Positions 42,533 through 52,113 are shown, counted from the first letter of the stretch. The stretch: 64,000 nt of DNA from Nocardioides panzhihuensis (GCF_013408335.1 NZ_JACBZR010000001.1:4565501-4629500), one strand, 5' to 3'. Notes: a model not told the origin generated them from the letters alone. A program made the numbers and translations.

Positions 42533-43828
42533 ATGAACGAGACCGTCGACCAGCTCCTCACCGGGCCGCCCCTGGGTGCGTCCGAAGGTGAGCTGGTCGA
42601 CTGGATCAGCCGGCTCGAAGAAGTGAAGTGCATCGCCGAGGCTGTCCAGGCAGAAGCAGCGGTACGCCTCGAGGAAGCCACCCGAGCCCGGCAGGCCGAG
42701 GCCGGGGTCCCTGCCCGCAAGCTCGGCGAAGGCGTCACCTCCCAAGTCGCATTGGCGCGGCGGGTTTCACCCGCCAAAGGCGCCATACTGCTCGGGCTGG
42801 CGAAGATCCTGGTTGCGGAGATGCCACACACGTTGGCTCTGATGAAGGCGGGCCTGTTCTCGCAGTGGCAAGCCACCATCCTCGCCCGCGAAACCGCCTG
42901 CCTCTCGATGGAGGACCGCCGGGTCATCGACTACGAACTCTGTGCTTTCAGTCAAGACCGTGAAGTTCCGAAGGTCGTGACCATGGGGCTGCGACAACTC
43001 GAGAACGCGGCCAAGAAGCTCGCGATCACCCTCGACCAAGAATCCGTCGTCAACCGAGCCGCAAACGCAGAGAAGGACCGTCGAGTCAGCGTCCGGCCGG
43101 CACCGGACACGATGACCTGGCTGGGTGCGCTGCTGCCGGTCAAGGACGGTGTTGCCGTCTACGCGGCGTTGGACCAGGCAGCCAAGGCCGCGCAGGCTGC
43201 TGGGGATGAACGGACGAGGGGTCAGGTCATGGCCGACACCCTCGTGAACCGAGTCACCGGCCGCACCGGCACCGAGGTGAAGCCTCGGATCGAGGTCAAG
43301 ATCGTGATGACCGCCGACGCCCTCACCAACGACACCGACCAGCCCGCCATGGTCGAGGGCTACGGCCCCGTCCCCGCTGCCTGGGCTCGCGAGGCGCTCG
43401 CCGACGCCGAGGTCTTCATCCGCCGCTTGTACACCGACCCCGCCGGGCAGCTGGTAGCGATGGAGTCCCACTCCCGCAAAGCCCCCGACGGCCTGGCCGA
43501 GTTCATCACCACCCGCGACGGCGGGATCTGCCGCACCAACGGCTGCGACGCACCCATCCGCAACATCGACCACGCCCAGCGCCACGCAGACGGAGGCGAA
43601 ACCAAGGCCGCGAACCTCCAAGGCTTGTGCGAAAGATGCAACCAAGCGAAAGAAGCCCTCGGCTGGCAGGCCAGACCCGGGCCAGACGGCAGCATCATCA
43701 CCATCACGCCAACGGGCCATACCTACGTCAGCCCACCACCCGACACCTGGCAACCAGACCCACCACCACTGTCCCGAGCAGAGTTCGTGCTGCGCGACGT
43801 GCTGCTCGACCACACACGGGCAGCCTAG
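42533..43828 (+). CDS. DUF222 / HNH endonuclease-signature protein (13E12 type)
   Basis: 431 residues. A long helical DUF222 region (about 1-330) is followed by a C-terminal HNH motif: GICRTNGCDAPIRNIDHAQRHADGG, then TKAANLQGLCERCNQAKEA, with the paired cysteines and the D-H and N residues intact. Such genes are abundant repeats in Nocardioides, mycobacteria and relatives; function is uncertain, perhaps mobile nuclease. ATG 42533 is chosen for its place 7 nt after TATAAT (42524 ATG is also in frame). The stop overlaps the convergent SDR gene's stop inside CCTAGG. Confidence 0.88.
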   Translation: MNETVDQLLTGPPLGASEGELVDWISRLEEVKCIAEAVQAEAAVRLEEATRARQAEAGVPARKLGEGVTSQVALARRVSPAKGAILLGLAKILVAEMPHTLALMKAGLFSQWQATILARETACLSMEDRRVIDYELCAFSQDREVPKVVTMGLRQLENAAKKLAITLDQESVVNRAANAEKDRRVSVRPAPDTMTWLGALLPVKDGVAVYAALDQAAKAAQAAGDERTRGQVMADTLVNRVTGRTGTEVKPRIEVKIVMTADALTNDTDQPAMVEGYGPVPAAWAREALADAEVFIRRLYTDPAGQLVAMESHSRKAPDGLAEFITTRDGGICRTNGCDAPIRNIDHAQRHADGGETKAANLQGLCERCNQAKEALGWQARPGPDGSIITITPTGHTYVSPPPDTWQPDPPPLSRAEFVLRDVLLDHTRAA

Positions 43829-44739
43829 GAAGCATCGGCGGACCGCACATGATCCTTCCCGCGAGCGGCAGCAGAGTCGGGCGTACGCACGTGCGAGATC
43901 GCCATGGCGAGATCGGCCAGGCGCGGGGCGGCGATGTTGAGGACCTCGTAGACAGAGCCGAACGCGCCGTTCACCGTCACCGGCCGGTCCTCGAGGGCGC
44001 GGACGACTCGCTCGGCGCACTCCTCGGGGCTCTCGCCGCGGCCTTCGTACTCGGCGGTCGGCGCGATCATCGGGGTCCGGACGATCGCTACTCGCATGTT
44101 GGTGCAGGTCACGTTCTCGAAGTAGGCCTCGCGGCTCAGGATCCTTCCGAAGACGTCGAGGGCGGACTTCGCGGCGATGTAGGCGGCGAACTTGGGCGCC
44201 TTGATCTGGTTGCCCCAGGTGACGATGTTGACGACATGGCCGAAGCGTTGGGCACGCATGGCCGGCAGCAGGCCCATCGTGAGCCGGACGGCGCCGAAGT
44301 AGTTGACGGCCATCATCCGCTCGAAGTCGTGAAAACGGTCGTGGGTCAGCTCCAGCGACCGTCGGATCGACCGGCCGGCGTTGTTGACCAGGTAGTCGAC
44401 CGCGCCGTGCTCGGCCAGGAGTCGCTCCACCAGCGCATCGATCGAGTCGCCTTCGGCCATGTCGACGACGTACGTCGAGGCCCGGCCACCCGCCTCCTCG
44501 ATGGTCTTCCGCACCCGCTCGAGCTCCTCTGCCCGGCGGGCGGCGAGGAGCACGTGCGCGCCGCGTCGAGCCGCGGCGTACGACGTCGCCTCGCCGATCC
44601 CCGAGCTGGCGCCGGTGACCAGCACGGTGCGACCAGCAAGCGGGCCTGGGCTGCCGGTGACCGCCCGGATCGTACGGGCGACGCGGGCTCGGGGCGCCTG
44701 CAGGAGCGGGAGCGAGAAAAGGCTGACCACGCCTTGCAC
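43825..44739 (-). CDS. Short-chain dehydrogenase/reductase
   Basis: 304 residues from GTG 44739. Rossmann fold with TGASSGIGEATSYAA (about 43-57), NNAG (LVNNAGRSIRRS), the catalytic Ser region VNIVTWGNQIK and YxxxK (AAYIAAKSALD). An N-terminal extension of ~35 residues precedes the fold; an internal GTG could be the true start. The active-site Ser is not clearly present in VTWGNQ, where Thr/Trp stand. The C-terminal extension resembles SDRs acting on lipids or steroids. NAD(P)-dependent; the substrate is unknown. Confidence 0.9.
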   Translation of the reverse strand: MQGVVSLFSLPLLQAPRARVARTIRAVTGSPGPLAGRTVLVTGASSGIGEATSYAAARRGAHVLLAARRAEELERVRKTIEEAGGRASTYVVDMAEGDSIDALVERLLAEHGAVDYLVNNAGRSIRRSLELTHDRFHDFERMMAVNYFGAVRLTMGLLPAMRAQRFGHVVNIVTWGNQIKAPKFAAYIAAKSALDVFGRILSREAYFENVTCTNMRVAIVRTPMIAPTAEYEGRGESPEECAERVVRALEDRPVTVNGAFGSVYEVLNIAAPRLADLAMAISHVRTPDSAAARGKDHVRSADAS

Positions 44740-44740
44740 C

Positions 44741-44904
44741 CTAGGGCGACGGACGCACCGGTGCGTAGCGGACGTCGACCTCGAGGTGCGGATCGTCGCC
44801 GATCAGGTTGTGCAGCCGGATCGGCGCGCCGCCCGGGTCCCCGGCTCGGTGCTGTCGACGAAGCCGTCGAGCGACATCGAGAAGTGCCACAGCACCTTGC
44901 TCAT
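44741..44904 (-). pseudogene. Decayed second RibD/DHFR-like gene
   Basis: ATG 44904 overlaps the upstream reductase stop (ATGA) and starts MSKVLWHFSMSLDGFVDSTE, the standard N-terminus of the dihydrofolate-reductase/RibD C-domain family. After about 20 residues the frame becomes unrelated and stops at 44803; another frame continues with LHNLIGDDPHLEVDVRYAPV up to 44741. An internal deletion plus frameshift seems to have removed most of a once co-transcribed second copy. Confidence 0.6.
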
Positions 44905-45566
44905 CGCGAGGTCTTCCGGTCGAAGGTGACATGGGTGACGCCGCTCGGGGTGGTGGTCGACTCGACGTCGTAGCCGTCCTCGAGCGCCTCCAACCCGTCC
45001 CAGAGGCGTACGCCGCGGCCGAGGATGATCGGGACGACAACGACATGCAGGTGGTCGACGAGGCCAGCCGCCAGGTAGTCCCGCAGCAACGACGGGCCGC
45101 CACCGATGCGTACGTCCTGGCCGGCGGCAGCCTCCTGCGCCTCGGCCAGCACCTCCTCGATGGGGGCGTTGCGGAAGTGGAAGGTGGTGCCGCCCTTCAT
45201 CTCGATCGACTCGCGGGGCTGGTGGGTCAGGACGAAGGTGGGCGTGTGGAACGGCGGCTCCTCGCCCCACCATCCGGTCCAGTCGGCGTCGTTCTGCCAT
45301 CCGGGAGGGCCGAACTTGCCGGCTCCCATGATCTCGGCGCCGATGTTCTCCCAGGCGCGCCTGGCGAAGACGTCGTCGGGCTCGGCCGCCGGGTCGACCG
45401 CCACCCGCTCCCGGTCTCCGGTCGCGCTCTGGAACGTCGCGGTGGGGAAGAACCACTCCATCAGCCGCATGCCTGCATGGCCGAACGGAGTCTCCAGGCT
45501 CTGGCCGTCGCCGGTGGCGAAGCCGTCCAGCGAGATGCCGATGGTGTGAGCGCGTACGAGTGACAT
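44901..45566 (-). CDS. RibD C-domain / dihydrofolate-reductase-family protein
   Basis: 221 residues from ATG 45566 (MSLVRAHTIGISLDGFATGD); the longer frame would cross the divergent promoter. The Rossmann-like family signature is seen in ISLDGFA, IGGGPSLLRDYLAAGLVDHLHVVVVPIILGRGVRLWDG and the C-terminal THVTFDRKTSR. These enzymes are NADPH-dependent reductases of unknown substrate (YyaP/YwjB-type). Divergent from an HxlR regulator gene with operator-like boxes between, so it is likely HxlR-controlled. Co-transcribed with the decayed copy downstream. Confidence 0.88.
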   Translation of the reverse strand: MSLVRAHTIGISLDGFATGDGQSLETPFGHAGMRLMEWFFPTATFQSATGDRERVAVDPAAEPDDVFARRAWENIGAEIMGAGKFGPPGWQNDADWTGWWGEEPPFHTPTFVLTHQPRESIEMKGGTTFHFRNAPIEEVLAEAQEAAAGQDVRIGGGPSLLRDYLAAGLVDHLHVVVVPIILGRGVRLWDGLEALEDGYDVESTTTPSGVTHVTFDRKTSR

Positions 45567-45588
45567 GTGTCGATCTCCCTCGAGCAAG

Positions 45589-45646
45589 AGTGATTGCACT
45601 TTGCAATCACTAGCGCCGAGGGTAGACTCCCCGATTGCAGATTGCA
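45589..45646. promoter_or_regulatory. HxlR-type operator region
   Basis: AGTGATTGCA (45589-45598), 3-nt loop, exact complement (45602-45611), then two further ATTGCA boxes at 45634-45639 and 45641-45646. All lie in the 110 bp between the divergent reductase and HxlR genes, where a winged-helix repressor would bind. Confidence 0.7.
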
Positions 45647-45676
45647 ACCACTATTTTCGAGGGCAGGAGGCACCGA

Positions 45677-46165
45677 GTGAGCGAGCCCAGATCGGGGTGC
45701 CCGATCAACGCAGCCGTGGAGGTCTTCGGAGACCCCTGGTCGGTGATCGTGCTGCGCGACGTGATGTTCGGGAACCGCCGCTACTTCCGCGAGCTGCTCG
45801 GCAGCTCCGAGGAAGGCATCGCGTCCAACATCCTCAGCAGCCGGCTGAAGAAGCTCGTCGACGGCGGCCTGCTCACCAAGGAGGAGGCCGGCCGCGGCCA
45901 GAAGGCGGCCTACGCCCTGACCGAGGCAGGCATCCAGACGCTGCCGATCATGGTCGCCCTCGGCAACTGGGGGCTCGCCCATCGCGACGGCACCCGGCAG
46001 CTCCGGGTCCGCGCGGAGCTGCTCCGCGATGCCGACCCCGAGATGGTGGAGTCGTTCATGGACGAGCTGCGCGAGCTCCATCTGGGGTCACCGCGACCCG
46101 ACCCGGACGCGCCGATGGCGAGCGAGCAGCTCGCCGCGGCGTACGAGGCGGCGATGGCTGGTTGA
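45677..46165 (+). CDS. HxlR-family transcriptional regulator
   Basis: 162 residues from GTG 45677, with AGGAGG 7 nt upstream. The HxlR signature CPINAAVEVFGDPWSVIVLRDVMFGNRRYFRELLGS leads into a winged helix-turn-helix (ASNILSSRLKKLVDGGLL). The conserved N-terminal cysteine could be a redox or aldehyde sensor as in other HxlR/QorR members. Divergent from the RibD-type reductase, which it probably regulates. Confidence 0.9.
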   Translation: MSEPRSGCPINAAVEVFGDPWSVIVLRDVMFGNRRYFRELLGSSEEGIASNILSSRLKKLVDGGLLTKEEAGRGQKAAYALTEAGIQTLPIMVALGNWGLAHRDGTRQLRVRAELLRDADPEMVESFMDELRELHLGSPRPDPDAPMASEQLAAAYEAAMAG

Positions 46166-46174
46166 GCCGGAGGC

Positions 46175-47341
46175 TCACCTCTCCTTGGCGTTGAGCTTCA
46201 GCCTCGAGATCTGGTTCTTCAGCTCGTCGAGGAAGAGCGACCTGACGCTCTCGGTGTCCAGGGCGCCGTTGACCCCGCGGAGCTTGCCCTCGCCGAGCTT
46301 GACGCACACGGTCGACCAGGCCGCGCCGATGGCGCCGGTGAAACCGGCGGCGACGGTGGCGTTGATCGCTCCGCCACCAACGGTGCCGAACCCGGGGATC
46401 ATCTTGAGCAGGTTGCCGGCCACGGTGCGGCCGGCCTGGGTGGCGGCGGCGGTGGCCGCGATCGAGGCCATCGCCGCCTTGTCGACCTCGATGCCGTAGA
46501 TCGCCGAGATCCGCGCCATCATCCCGAGCTGGATCGGCACCAGGACGACTGCGTCCGAGAACGGGATCGGAGTGGCTCCGGCGGCCCCGGCCGCGGTCGC
46601 CGCACCAGCGATCACGGTGTTCGCCTGATCCTGCTTGCGTTTGAGATCCACCTTCTGCGCCGCGACAAGGGCATCCTCGACGCCTGCAGGCGCGCATCGA
46701 AAGGTGGCATCAACGAGTTCCTGCAGCCCGTGGACCTGCTGGCCAGAGAAGTCGTCGGCCTTCGCGTTGGTCAGGTAGACCCGAGCCCCGTGCACCGGCA
46801 GGCCGCGCGAGTCGATCTGCTGGGCGAACTCGACCGCATCCGGGTGGTAGGCACCGGTCGGCGAGGTCGGCACCTGGGTCATCACCAGCACGACCGGGAG
46901 TCCCAGGTCGGCGAGCTTGCGGATGAACGCGGCCTCGGTCTCCTCGAAGCGGCGGTCGGCGAAACGTACGGCGTACCAGGCCACGTGGACCTGCTCCGAC
47001 TGCGGCTTGCGGCGCCGCTCCTGGATCAGCTTGGCGAGGTCCTTGATCACCCGGTCGCCCTCGACGCCGATCTCCAGGCCCTGGGTGTCGAGCAGGCCGA
47101 AGAACCCGCTGGTGTGCAGGTAGAGCGTCGACTCCTTGGTCACCGGCTCACCGATCCCGGTCTTCGCCACCTCCGCCCCGAAGACGGCGTTGACCAGCGT
47201 CGACTTGCCGACTCCGGTCTTGCCGAACACCGCCAGGTTGAATCGGCCGATCTCCTTGGCCGAGTCGGCGTACCTCTTGTGGAACTCGTCCTTGAACCAG
47301 CCCTCGGATGCGAAGTTGTTCACGGTGAGCAAGGATGCCAC
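46175..47341 (-). CDS. GTPase with C-terminal DUF697-like membrane helices
   Basis: 388 residues from GTG 47341. The N-terminal G domain has G1 GKTGVGKS at 40-47 and G3 DTQG at 85-88; the G4 position reads VMTQVP, not the usual NKxD. The C-terminal part is Ala/Gly-rich and hydrophobic (TVIAGAATAAGAAGATPIPF ... GGGAINATVAAGFTGAIGAAW), as in membrane-associated GTPases with DUF697. The upstream extension of the frame is antisense to the peptidase gene. Its role is unknown; such GTPases are linked to envelope or stress functions. Confidence 0.8.
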   Translation of the reverse strand: MASLLTVNNFASEGWFKDEFHKRYADSAKEIGRFNLAVFGKTGVGKSTLVNAVFGAEVAKTGIGEPVTKESTLYLHTSGFFGLLDTQGLEIGVEGDRVIKDLAKLIQERRRKPQSEQVHVAWYAVRFADRRFEETEAAFIRKLADLGLPVVLVMTQVPTSPTGAYHPDAVEFAQQIDSRGLPVHGARVYLTNAKADDFSGQQVHGLQELVDATFRCAPAGVEDALVAAQKVDLKRKQDQANTVIAGAATAAGAAGATPIPFSDAVVLVPIQLGMMARISAIYGIEVDKAAMASIAATAAATQAGRTVAGNLLKMIPGFGTVGGGAINATVAAGFTGAIGAAWSTVCVKLGEGKLRGVNGALDTESVRSLFLDELKNQISRLKLNAKER

Positions 47342-47420
47342 CCGGCACCGACCTTTCGGAGAAGACTTGGTGAGCCGACTTGGCGCATTGTCAGGACCGG
47401 AGCCTCCGAGGAGGAATAGC

Positions 47421-48725
47421 GTGCCGGGCATGAGCCCACGGTCCCGCCTCGCGTACGTTGTCGCCCTCGCCGCCGCAACCGTCCTGGTAGCGCCCACGAC
47501 CCCGGTCCACGCGGCCGAGTCCGAGACCCAGCCGACCGACATCACCCTGACCCAGTGGGACAGCGGCGACGAGTTCGCGAAGGGCCGGTCGAGCAACCTC
47601 CGTCCGGGCCGGCGCGGCACCCTGCGGATCGGCCGCGACGCCGGGACGACGACCTACACCGACCCCTTCGGCGACGGTACGGCGAAGACCTACGAGTACG
47701 GCACCTGGACCTCGCCGGTGGTCAAGACCGGTTACGCGATCGACGAGTCGGTCACCTCCTGGGACGTCGACACCCCGACCGGCACCTGGGCCGAGGTCCG
47801 GTTCCGCGGCCAGAAGGCAGACGGCACCTGGACGAAGTGGTTCGTGATGGGTCGCTGGACGGCCGGCGACGACTTCGCCGCCGGCGACATCCACCGCACC
47901 TCGGTCGAGGGGCAGAACGACACCGACGCAGCGCTCTACACCGACACCTACGTCGCCCGGACCGGCAAGGAGCCCGAGGCCTTCCAGACCAGCGTCACCC
48001 TGCTGCGCCCCGAGGGTGCCACCGTCTCCCCGAGCCTGCGGTCGGTCTCCACGCTGACCAACGAGTACCTGCCCGCCTCCGCCTACCCCGGCACCAGCAC
48101 GCCGACTCTCGGCAAGGAGATCGACCTCGGCCTGCCCCCGTTCAGCCAGAACATCCACCGCGGCGAGTACCCGGAGTTCGGTGGCGGCGGACAGGTCTGG
48201 TGCTCGCCGACCTCGACGACGATGGTGCAGTACCACTGGGGTCGCGAGGTCCCGGCGAGCGAGCTCGAAGGGATCGTGGCGCCCAACGGCGACCCGCAGG
48301 TCGACTATGCCGCGATCAACACCTGGGACTACGCCTACGAGGGCGCCGGCAACTGGCCGTTCAACATCGCCTACGCCACCCGCTGGGGCCTGGACGGGTT
48401 CGTGACCAGGCTGCGCTCGCTGGCCGAGGCGGAGCGGCTCGTGAAGGCCGGGATCCCGCTGGTCGTCTCGGCCAGCTGGAAGCTCGCCGACATGCCGGAG
48501 TCCGGCTACGGCACCAACGGCCACCTCCTGGTCATCGGTGGATTCACCGCCGAGGGCGACCCGATCGTCTACGACCCCAACTACCCCTCCAACGACGAGG
48601 TGCGCAACGTCTACACCCGCGAGAACTTCGAGCGGGTCTGGCAGACCTCGACCGACGGGGTCGCCTACGTCATCCACCCGGACGACGTGGAGCTGCCCGG
48701 CGCAGGGAAGGCCACAAACTGGTGA
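47421..48725 (+). CDS. Secreted C39-like cysteine peptidase
   Basis: 434 residues from GTG 47421, chosen for GGAGG at 6-nt spacing; ATG 47430 is an alternative. A Sec signal peptide (RLAYVVALAAATVLVAPTTPVHAAES) is followed by a beta-rich region and a C39-like peptidase domain. It has GGGGQVWCSPTSTTMVQYHW (Cys nucleophile), GTNGHLLVIGGFTAEGDPIVYDPNYP (His and Asp) and a preceding SQNIH segment. Exported cell-wall or secreted peptidase; the substrate is unknown. Confidence 0.87.
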   Translation: MPGMSPRSRLAYVVALAAATVLVAPTTPVHAAESETQPTDITLTQWDSGDEFAKGRSSNLRPGRRGTLRIGRDAGTTTYTDPFGDGTAKTYEYGTWTSPVVKTGYAIDESVTSWDVDTPTGTWAEVRFRGQKADGTWTKWFVMGRWTAGDDFAAGDIHRTSVEGQNDTDAALYTDTYVARTGKEPEAFQTSVTLLRPEGATVSPSLRSVSTLTNEYLPASAYPGTSTPTLGKEIDLGLPPFSQNIHRGEYPEFGGGGQVWCSPTSTTMVQYHWGREVPASELEGIVAPNGDPQVDYAAINTWDYAYEGAGNWPFNIAYATRWGLDGFVTRLRSLAEAERLVKAGIPLVVSASWKLADMPESGYGTNGHLLVIGGFTAEGDPIVYDPNYPSNDEVRNVYTRENFERVWQTSTDGVAYVIHPDDVELPGAGKATNW

Positions 48726-48788
48726 CGGAGCCGCCACGAGGGTGACATGGGCCACCTTGGAGCGGCTGCGCGCGGATAGGTTTCGGCC

Positions 48789-50093
48789 ATGACCCTCGAC
48801 GCCGTCGCCGCTCTTCAGGCCGCACTTCGAGCTCCGACCGTCAACGACGGATCGGGCGCGGAGGGTCAGGCGTTCGCGCAGCTCCACGAGGCGCTGCGCG
48901 ACCACTTCCCGCTGCTCCACTCGACGCTCGAGCTGACCCCGGTCGGGAAGCACGGACTCCTCTTCCGCTGGTCCGGCGCCTCGGCCGAGAAGCCGATCGT
49001 GCTGATGGCCCACCAGGACGTGGTCCCGATCGCCGGTGACTGGACGCACGACCCGTTCGGCGGCGAGATCGTCGACGGGGTGATCCATGGTCGCGGCACG
49101 CTCGACGACAAGGGCCAGCTGGTGGCGATCTGTGCCGCGGTCGAGGGGCTCCTCGCTGACGGGTTCGAGCCTGCGTACGACGTCTGGTTGTCGTTCGGCT
49201 CCGACGAGGAGACGACAGGTGCGGCCGCGCGGGCCGCGGTCGAGGAACTGCGGACCCGAGGGGTCAAGCCGTGGTTCGTGCTCGACGAGGGCGGCGCGGT
49301 CGCGTTCGACGCCTTCCCGGGGATCGCGGCACCGATCGGTGTCGTCGGCGTCGCCGAGAAGGGCACCACCGACGTACGCCTGCGGGTGACCGGCGACGGC
49401 GGCCACTCCTCCACCCCACGACAGAACGGCCCGACCGCGCGGCTGGCCCGCGCGATCACCCGCCTCGACCGGATGTCGATGCCCGTGCAGCTGCCGGCGC
49501 CGACCGTGGAGATGTTCGAGCAGATCGCCCCGTACGCCGCCAAGCCCCTGCAGCCCGTGCTGGCCAACGCCGGCCGGCTGGCCCCGGCACTGGCCCGGCT
49601 CCTCACCAGGCTCGGCCCCGAGCCCGCTGCCCTGACCCGCACCACCGTCGCGATCACGACGCTGGAGGGGAGCCCGGCGGCCAACGTCATCGCCTCGGCC
49701 GCCACCGCCGGGGTCAACCTGCGGATCATGGTCGGCGAGACGGTCGCCGAGGTCGTCGAGCGGCTGCGTGCCGCCATCGGTGACAAGCAGGTCGAGATCG
49801 AGGTCGTCCGCGCCGGCGAGCCGTCGCCGGTCTCTCCTCGCGACGAGGCGTTCTCGCTGATCACCGCGACCATCTCGGAGATCTTCCCCGAGTCGGTGCC
49901 GGCCCCCTACACCGTCATGGCCGCGACCGACTCCCGCTTCTTCTACGAGATCAGCGCTCGGGTCTACCGGTTCGCACCGTTCCGGATGACCGCCGCCCAG
50001 CGGGCCACCATCCACGCCGCCGACGAGAACATCCGGGTCGACGACTACCTCGACGGGATCGTCTTCTACCGCAGGTTGATCGAGTCGCTGTGA
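48789..50093 (+). CDS. M20-family metallopeptidase
   Basis: 434 residues. Zinc-site motifs: VLMAHQDVVP (His and Asp), HGRGTLDDKGQLVAI (bridging Asp), FGSDEETTGAA (catalytic Glu pair), VLDEGGAV and the late DSRFFYE segment. It resembles CPG2/PM20D1-type carboxypeptidases that hydrolyse N-acyl or peptide bonds. Its stop overlaps the GTG of the MFS gene (GTGA), so peptidase and transporter are one coupled unit, perhaps uptake or export of its product. Confidence 0.93.
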   Translation: MTLDAVAALQAALRAPTVNDGSGAEGQAFAQLHEALRDHFPLLHSTLELTPVGKHGLLFRWSGASAEKPIVLMAHQDVVPIAGDWTHDPFGGEIVDGVIHGRGTLDDKGQLVAICAAVEGLLADGFEPAYDVWLSFGSDEETTGAAARAAVEELRTRGVKPWFVLDEGGAVAFDAFPGIAAPIGVVGVAEKGTTDVRLRVTGDGGHSSTPRQNGPTARLARAITRLDRMSMPVQLPAPTVEMFEQIAPYAAKPLQPVLANAGRLAPALARLLTRLGPEPAALTRTTVAITTLEGSPAANVIASAATAGVNLRIMVGETVAEVVERLRAAIGDKQVEIEVVRAGEPSPVSPRDEAFSLITATISEIFPESVPAPYTVMAATDSRFFYEISARVYRFAPFRMTAAQRATIHAADENIRVDDYLDGIVFYRRLIESL

Positions 50094-51547
50094 CCACCGA
50101 GAGTCAGCGCACCGGCGTCGAGAACGCCGCCCGCGGGATCTGGGTGATCGTCGGCTTCCTGGTGGCAGTCGAGTTCGCCAGCGGCATCCTGCAGGGCTAC
50201 TACACCCCGATCTTCTCCGATCTCGCCGACCACCTCGGCGTCTCCGACGCCGACCTCAACTGGCTCGAGGCCGGACAGCTGATCGTCTCGGCGCTGTGCG
50301 TGCCGCCGCTCGCCCGGCTCGGCGACCTGATCGGCCACAAGAAGGTCCTCCTGTTGGCGACCGGGATCACCGCGCTCGCGACCTGGTGGACCGTCGTCGC
50401 CCCCGACTTCGGCTCGTTCCTGGTCGCCTGGTCGATCCAGGGCGCCTACGTCATCTGGCTGCCGCTCGAGGTCGCCATCGTCCACAAGCGCACCGGCGGC
50501 AACACTGCCCTGACCCGGCGGGCCGCCGGGATCCTGGTCGGTGCGCTGCAGCTCTCGGTGATCATCGGCGCGGTGGCTGCCGGCGCCCTCGTCGGCGTGC
50601 TCCCGATGTGGGCGATCCTGACCTTCCCGGCCGTGGCCGTGACCGCGGTCTTCGTCGTCATCGCCGTCGGCATCGAGCCCGACTCCGGCACCAGCGGCGG
50701 TGCCTTCGACTGGCTCGGCCTGGCCGTGCTCACCGTCGTGCTCGGCCTGGTGATGGCCGGCCTGGTCGGCGTACGCGTCCTCGGGGCCGGGTCTCTGCTC
50801 CCCTGGGCCCTCGTCGTCCTGGGGTTGCTCGCGCTGGTCCCGTTCTGGCGCATCGAGACCGCGCTGGACGACGCCGGCCTGCGTGAGCCGCTGATCGACG
50901 TACGTCTGCTGGTCTCGCGAGGGCAATGGCCGATCCAGCTGACCGCGTTCCTGTTCGGGATGTCGGTGCTGGGCGCCCAGATCCCGCTGTCGACCTTCGC
51001 GCGCACCGATCCCGCGGAGGCCGGCTTCGGACTGGGCGCGGACGCATCGTTCGTGTCGCTGCTGATCGCCGAGTACGTCATCGCGATGGCCGTCTCCGCC
51101 TTCACGTTGCCGCTGTGGGCTCGGTTCCTCGGACCGACGCGGGCCCAGGCGGTGGCCTGCTTCCTGGTGGCCGCCGGCTACCTGATGTGGCTCCCGTTCC
51201 ACGACTCCACCGGCCAGGGACTCCTCAACATGGCGATCGTCGGGCTCGGCTCGGGTGCACTGGTGGCCTCGCTGCCGGCCGCGGCCGCCGCGGCAGCCCC
51301 CTCCTCCCGCACCGCGTTCGCGACCGGCATGACCAACGCCACCAAGACCGTCGGCGGCGCCATCGCCTCCGCGGTCTTCGCCATCGCGCTCGCCGCGGAC
51401 GGGTCGATCTCCGGCGAGGCCCACGCACCGCTGTCGGGCTACCTGACCGTATGGGCGGTCTGCGGCGCCACCGCTCTGGTCGCCGGGCTGCTGCTCCTGC
51501 TGCCGCGCAGCACGACTACGGCCGGTCAGACCCCAGAAGAGGGTTAA
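50090..51547 (+). CDS. MFS transporter (14-helix drug:H+ antiporter type)
   Basis: 485 residues, start GTG 50090 coupled to the M20 peptidase stop. About 14 hydrophobic helices, with the MFS loop motif LARLGDLIGHKKVLLLATG between helices 2 and 3 and a C-terminal repeat ending in a Leu-rich helix. The DHA2-like length suggests efflux of small molecules; the peptidase pairing may point to an acyl-amino-acid or peptide. Substrate unproven. Confidence 0.9.
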   Translation: MTTESQRTGVENAARGIWVIVGFLVAVEFASGILQGYYTPIFSDLADHLGVSDADLNWLEAGQLIVSALCVPPLARLGDLIGHKKVLLLATGITALATWWTVVAPDFGSFLVAWSIQGAYVIWLPLEVAIVHKRTGGNTALTRRAAGILVGALQLSVIIGAVAAGALVGVLPMWAILTFPAVAVTAVFVVIAVGIEPDSGTSGGAFDWLGLAVLTVVLGLVMAGLVGVRVLGAGSLLPWALVVLGLLALVPFWRIETALDDAGLREPLIDVRLLVSRGQWPIQLTAFLFGMSVLGAQIPLSTFARTDPAEAGFGLGADASFVSLLIAEYVIAMAVSAFTLPLWARFLGPTRAQAVACFLVAAGYLMWLPFHDSTGQGLLNMAIVGLGSGALVASLPAAAAAAAPSSRTAFATGMTNATKTVGGAIASAVFAIALAADGSISGEAHAPLSGYLTVWAVCGATALVAGLLLLLPRSTTTAGQTPEEG

Positions 51548-51573
51548 ACTCTGTCGCGCTGGAGGTGAACCAC

Positions 51574-52113
51574 ATGCCCGAGAGCGACGACCTGTCCGAG
51601 GGACGCCCGGAGATGCCGCCGCCGCAGCTCGACGATGCCGCGAGCAAGGCAGCGGCCGCGGCCCGGATGCGCGACCAGACCAAGTGGGTCGATCTGCAGG
51701 TGCAGCAGTCGATGCAGCGCGGCGACTTCGACAACCTGCCCGGCGCCGGCAAGCCGATCAAGAACCTCGACCGTGACCACGACCCCGACTGGTGGGTCAA
51801 GCAGCTCGTCGAGCGCGAGCAGATCGTGGTGCTCCCCCCGTCCGTCCAGCTCCGCAAGGACGACGCCGAGCTCGATGACCTCATCGATCGGGAGACGACC
51901 GAAGACGGCGCCCGCAGGATCGTCGAGGAGTTCAACGAGCGCGTCATCGCGGCTCGCTACGGCGCGCCCGAAGGGCCGCCGCTGATCACCATGCCTCGCG
52001 ACCTCGAGGCCACGCTGGCCGCTTGGCGCGAGCGCCGAGCCACCCGGCTGGAGGCCGCCAGAGCAGACGTACGCCGCAAGGAGACGCGCCGGAAGCGGTG
52101 GTGGCGCCGCTGA
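51574..52113 (+). CDS. DUF1992 (DnaJC28 conserved domain) protein
   Basis: 179 residues from ATG 51574 (GGAGG upstream). The DUF1992 core MQRGDFDNLPGAGKPIKNLDRDHDPDWWVKQLVEREQ is followed by helical, strongly basic sequence (LEAARADVRRKETRRKRWWRR). In other bacteria the domain occurs in small proteins of unknown function and in the eukaryotic DNAJC28. Cytoplasmic by composition. Confidence 0.9.
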   Translation: MPESDDLSEGRPEMPPPQLDDAASKAAAAARMRDQTKWVDLQVQQSMQRGDFDNLPGAGKPIKNLDRDHDPDWWVKQLVEREQIVVLPPSVQLRKDDAELDDLIDRETTEDGARRIVEEFNERVIAARYGAPEGPPLITMPRDLEATLAAWRERRATRLEAARADVRRKETRRKRWWRR

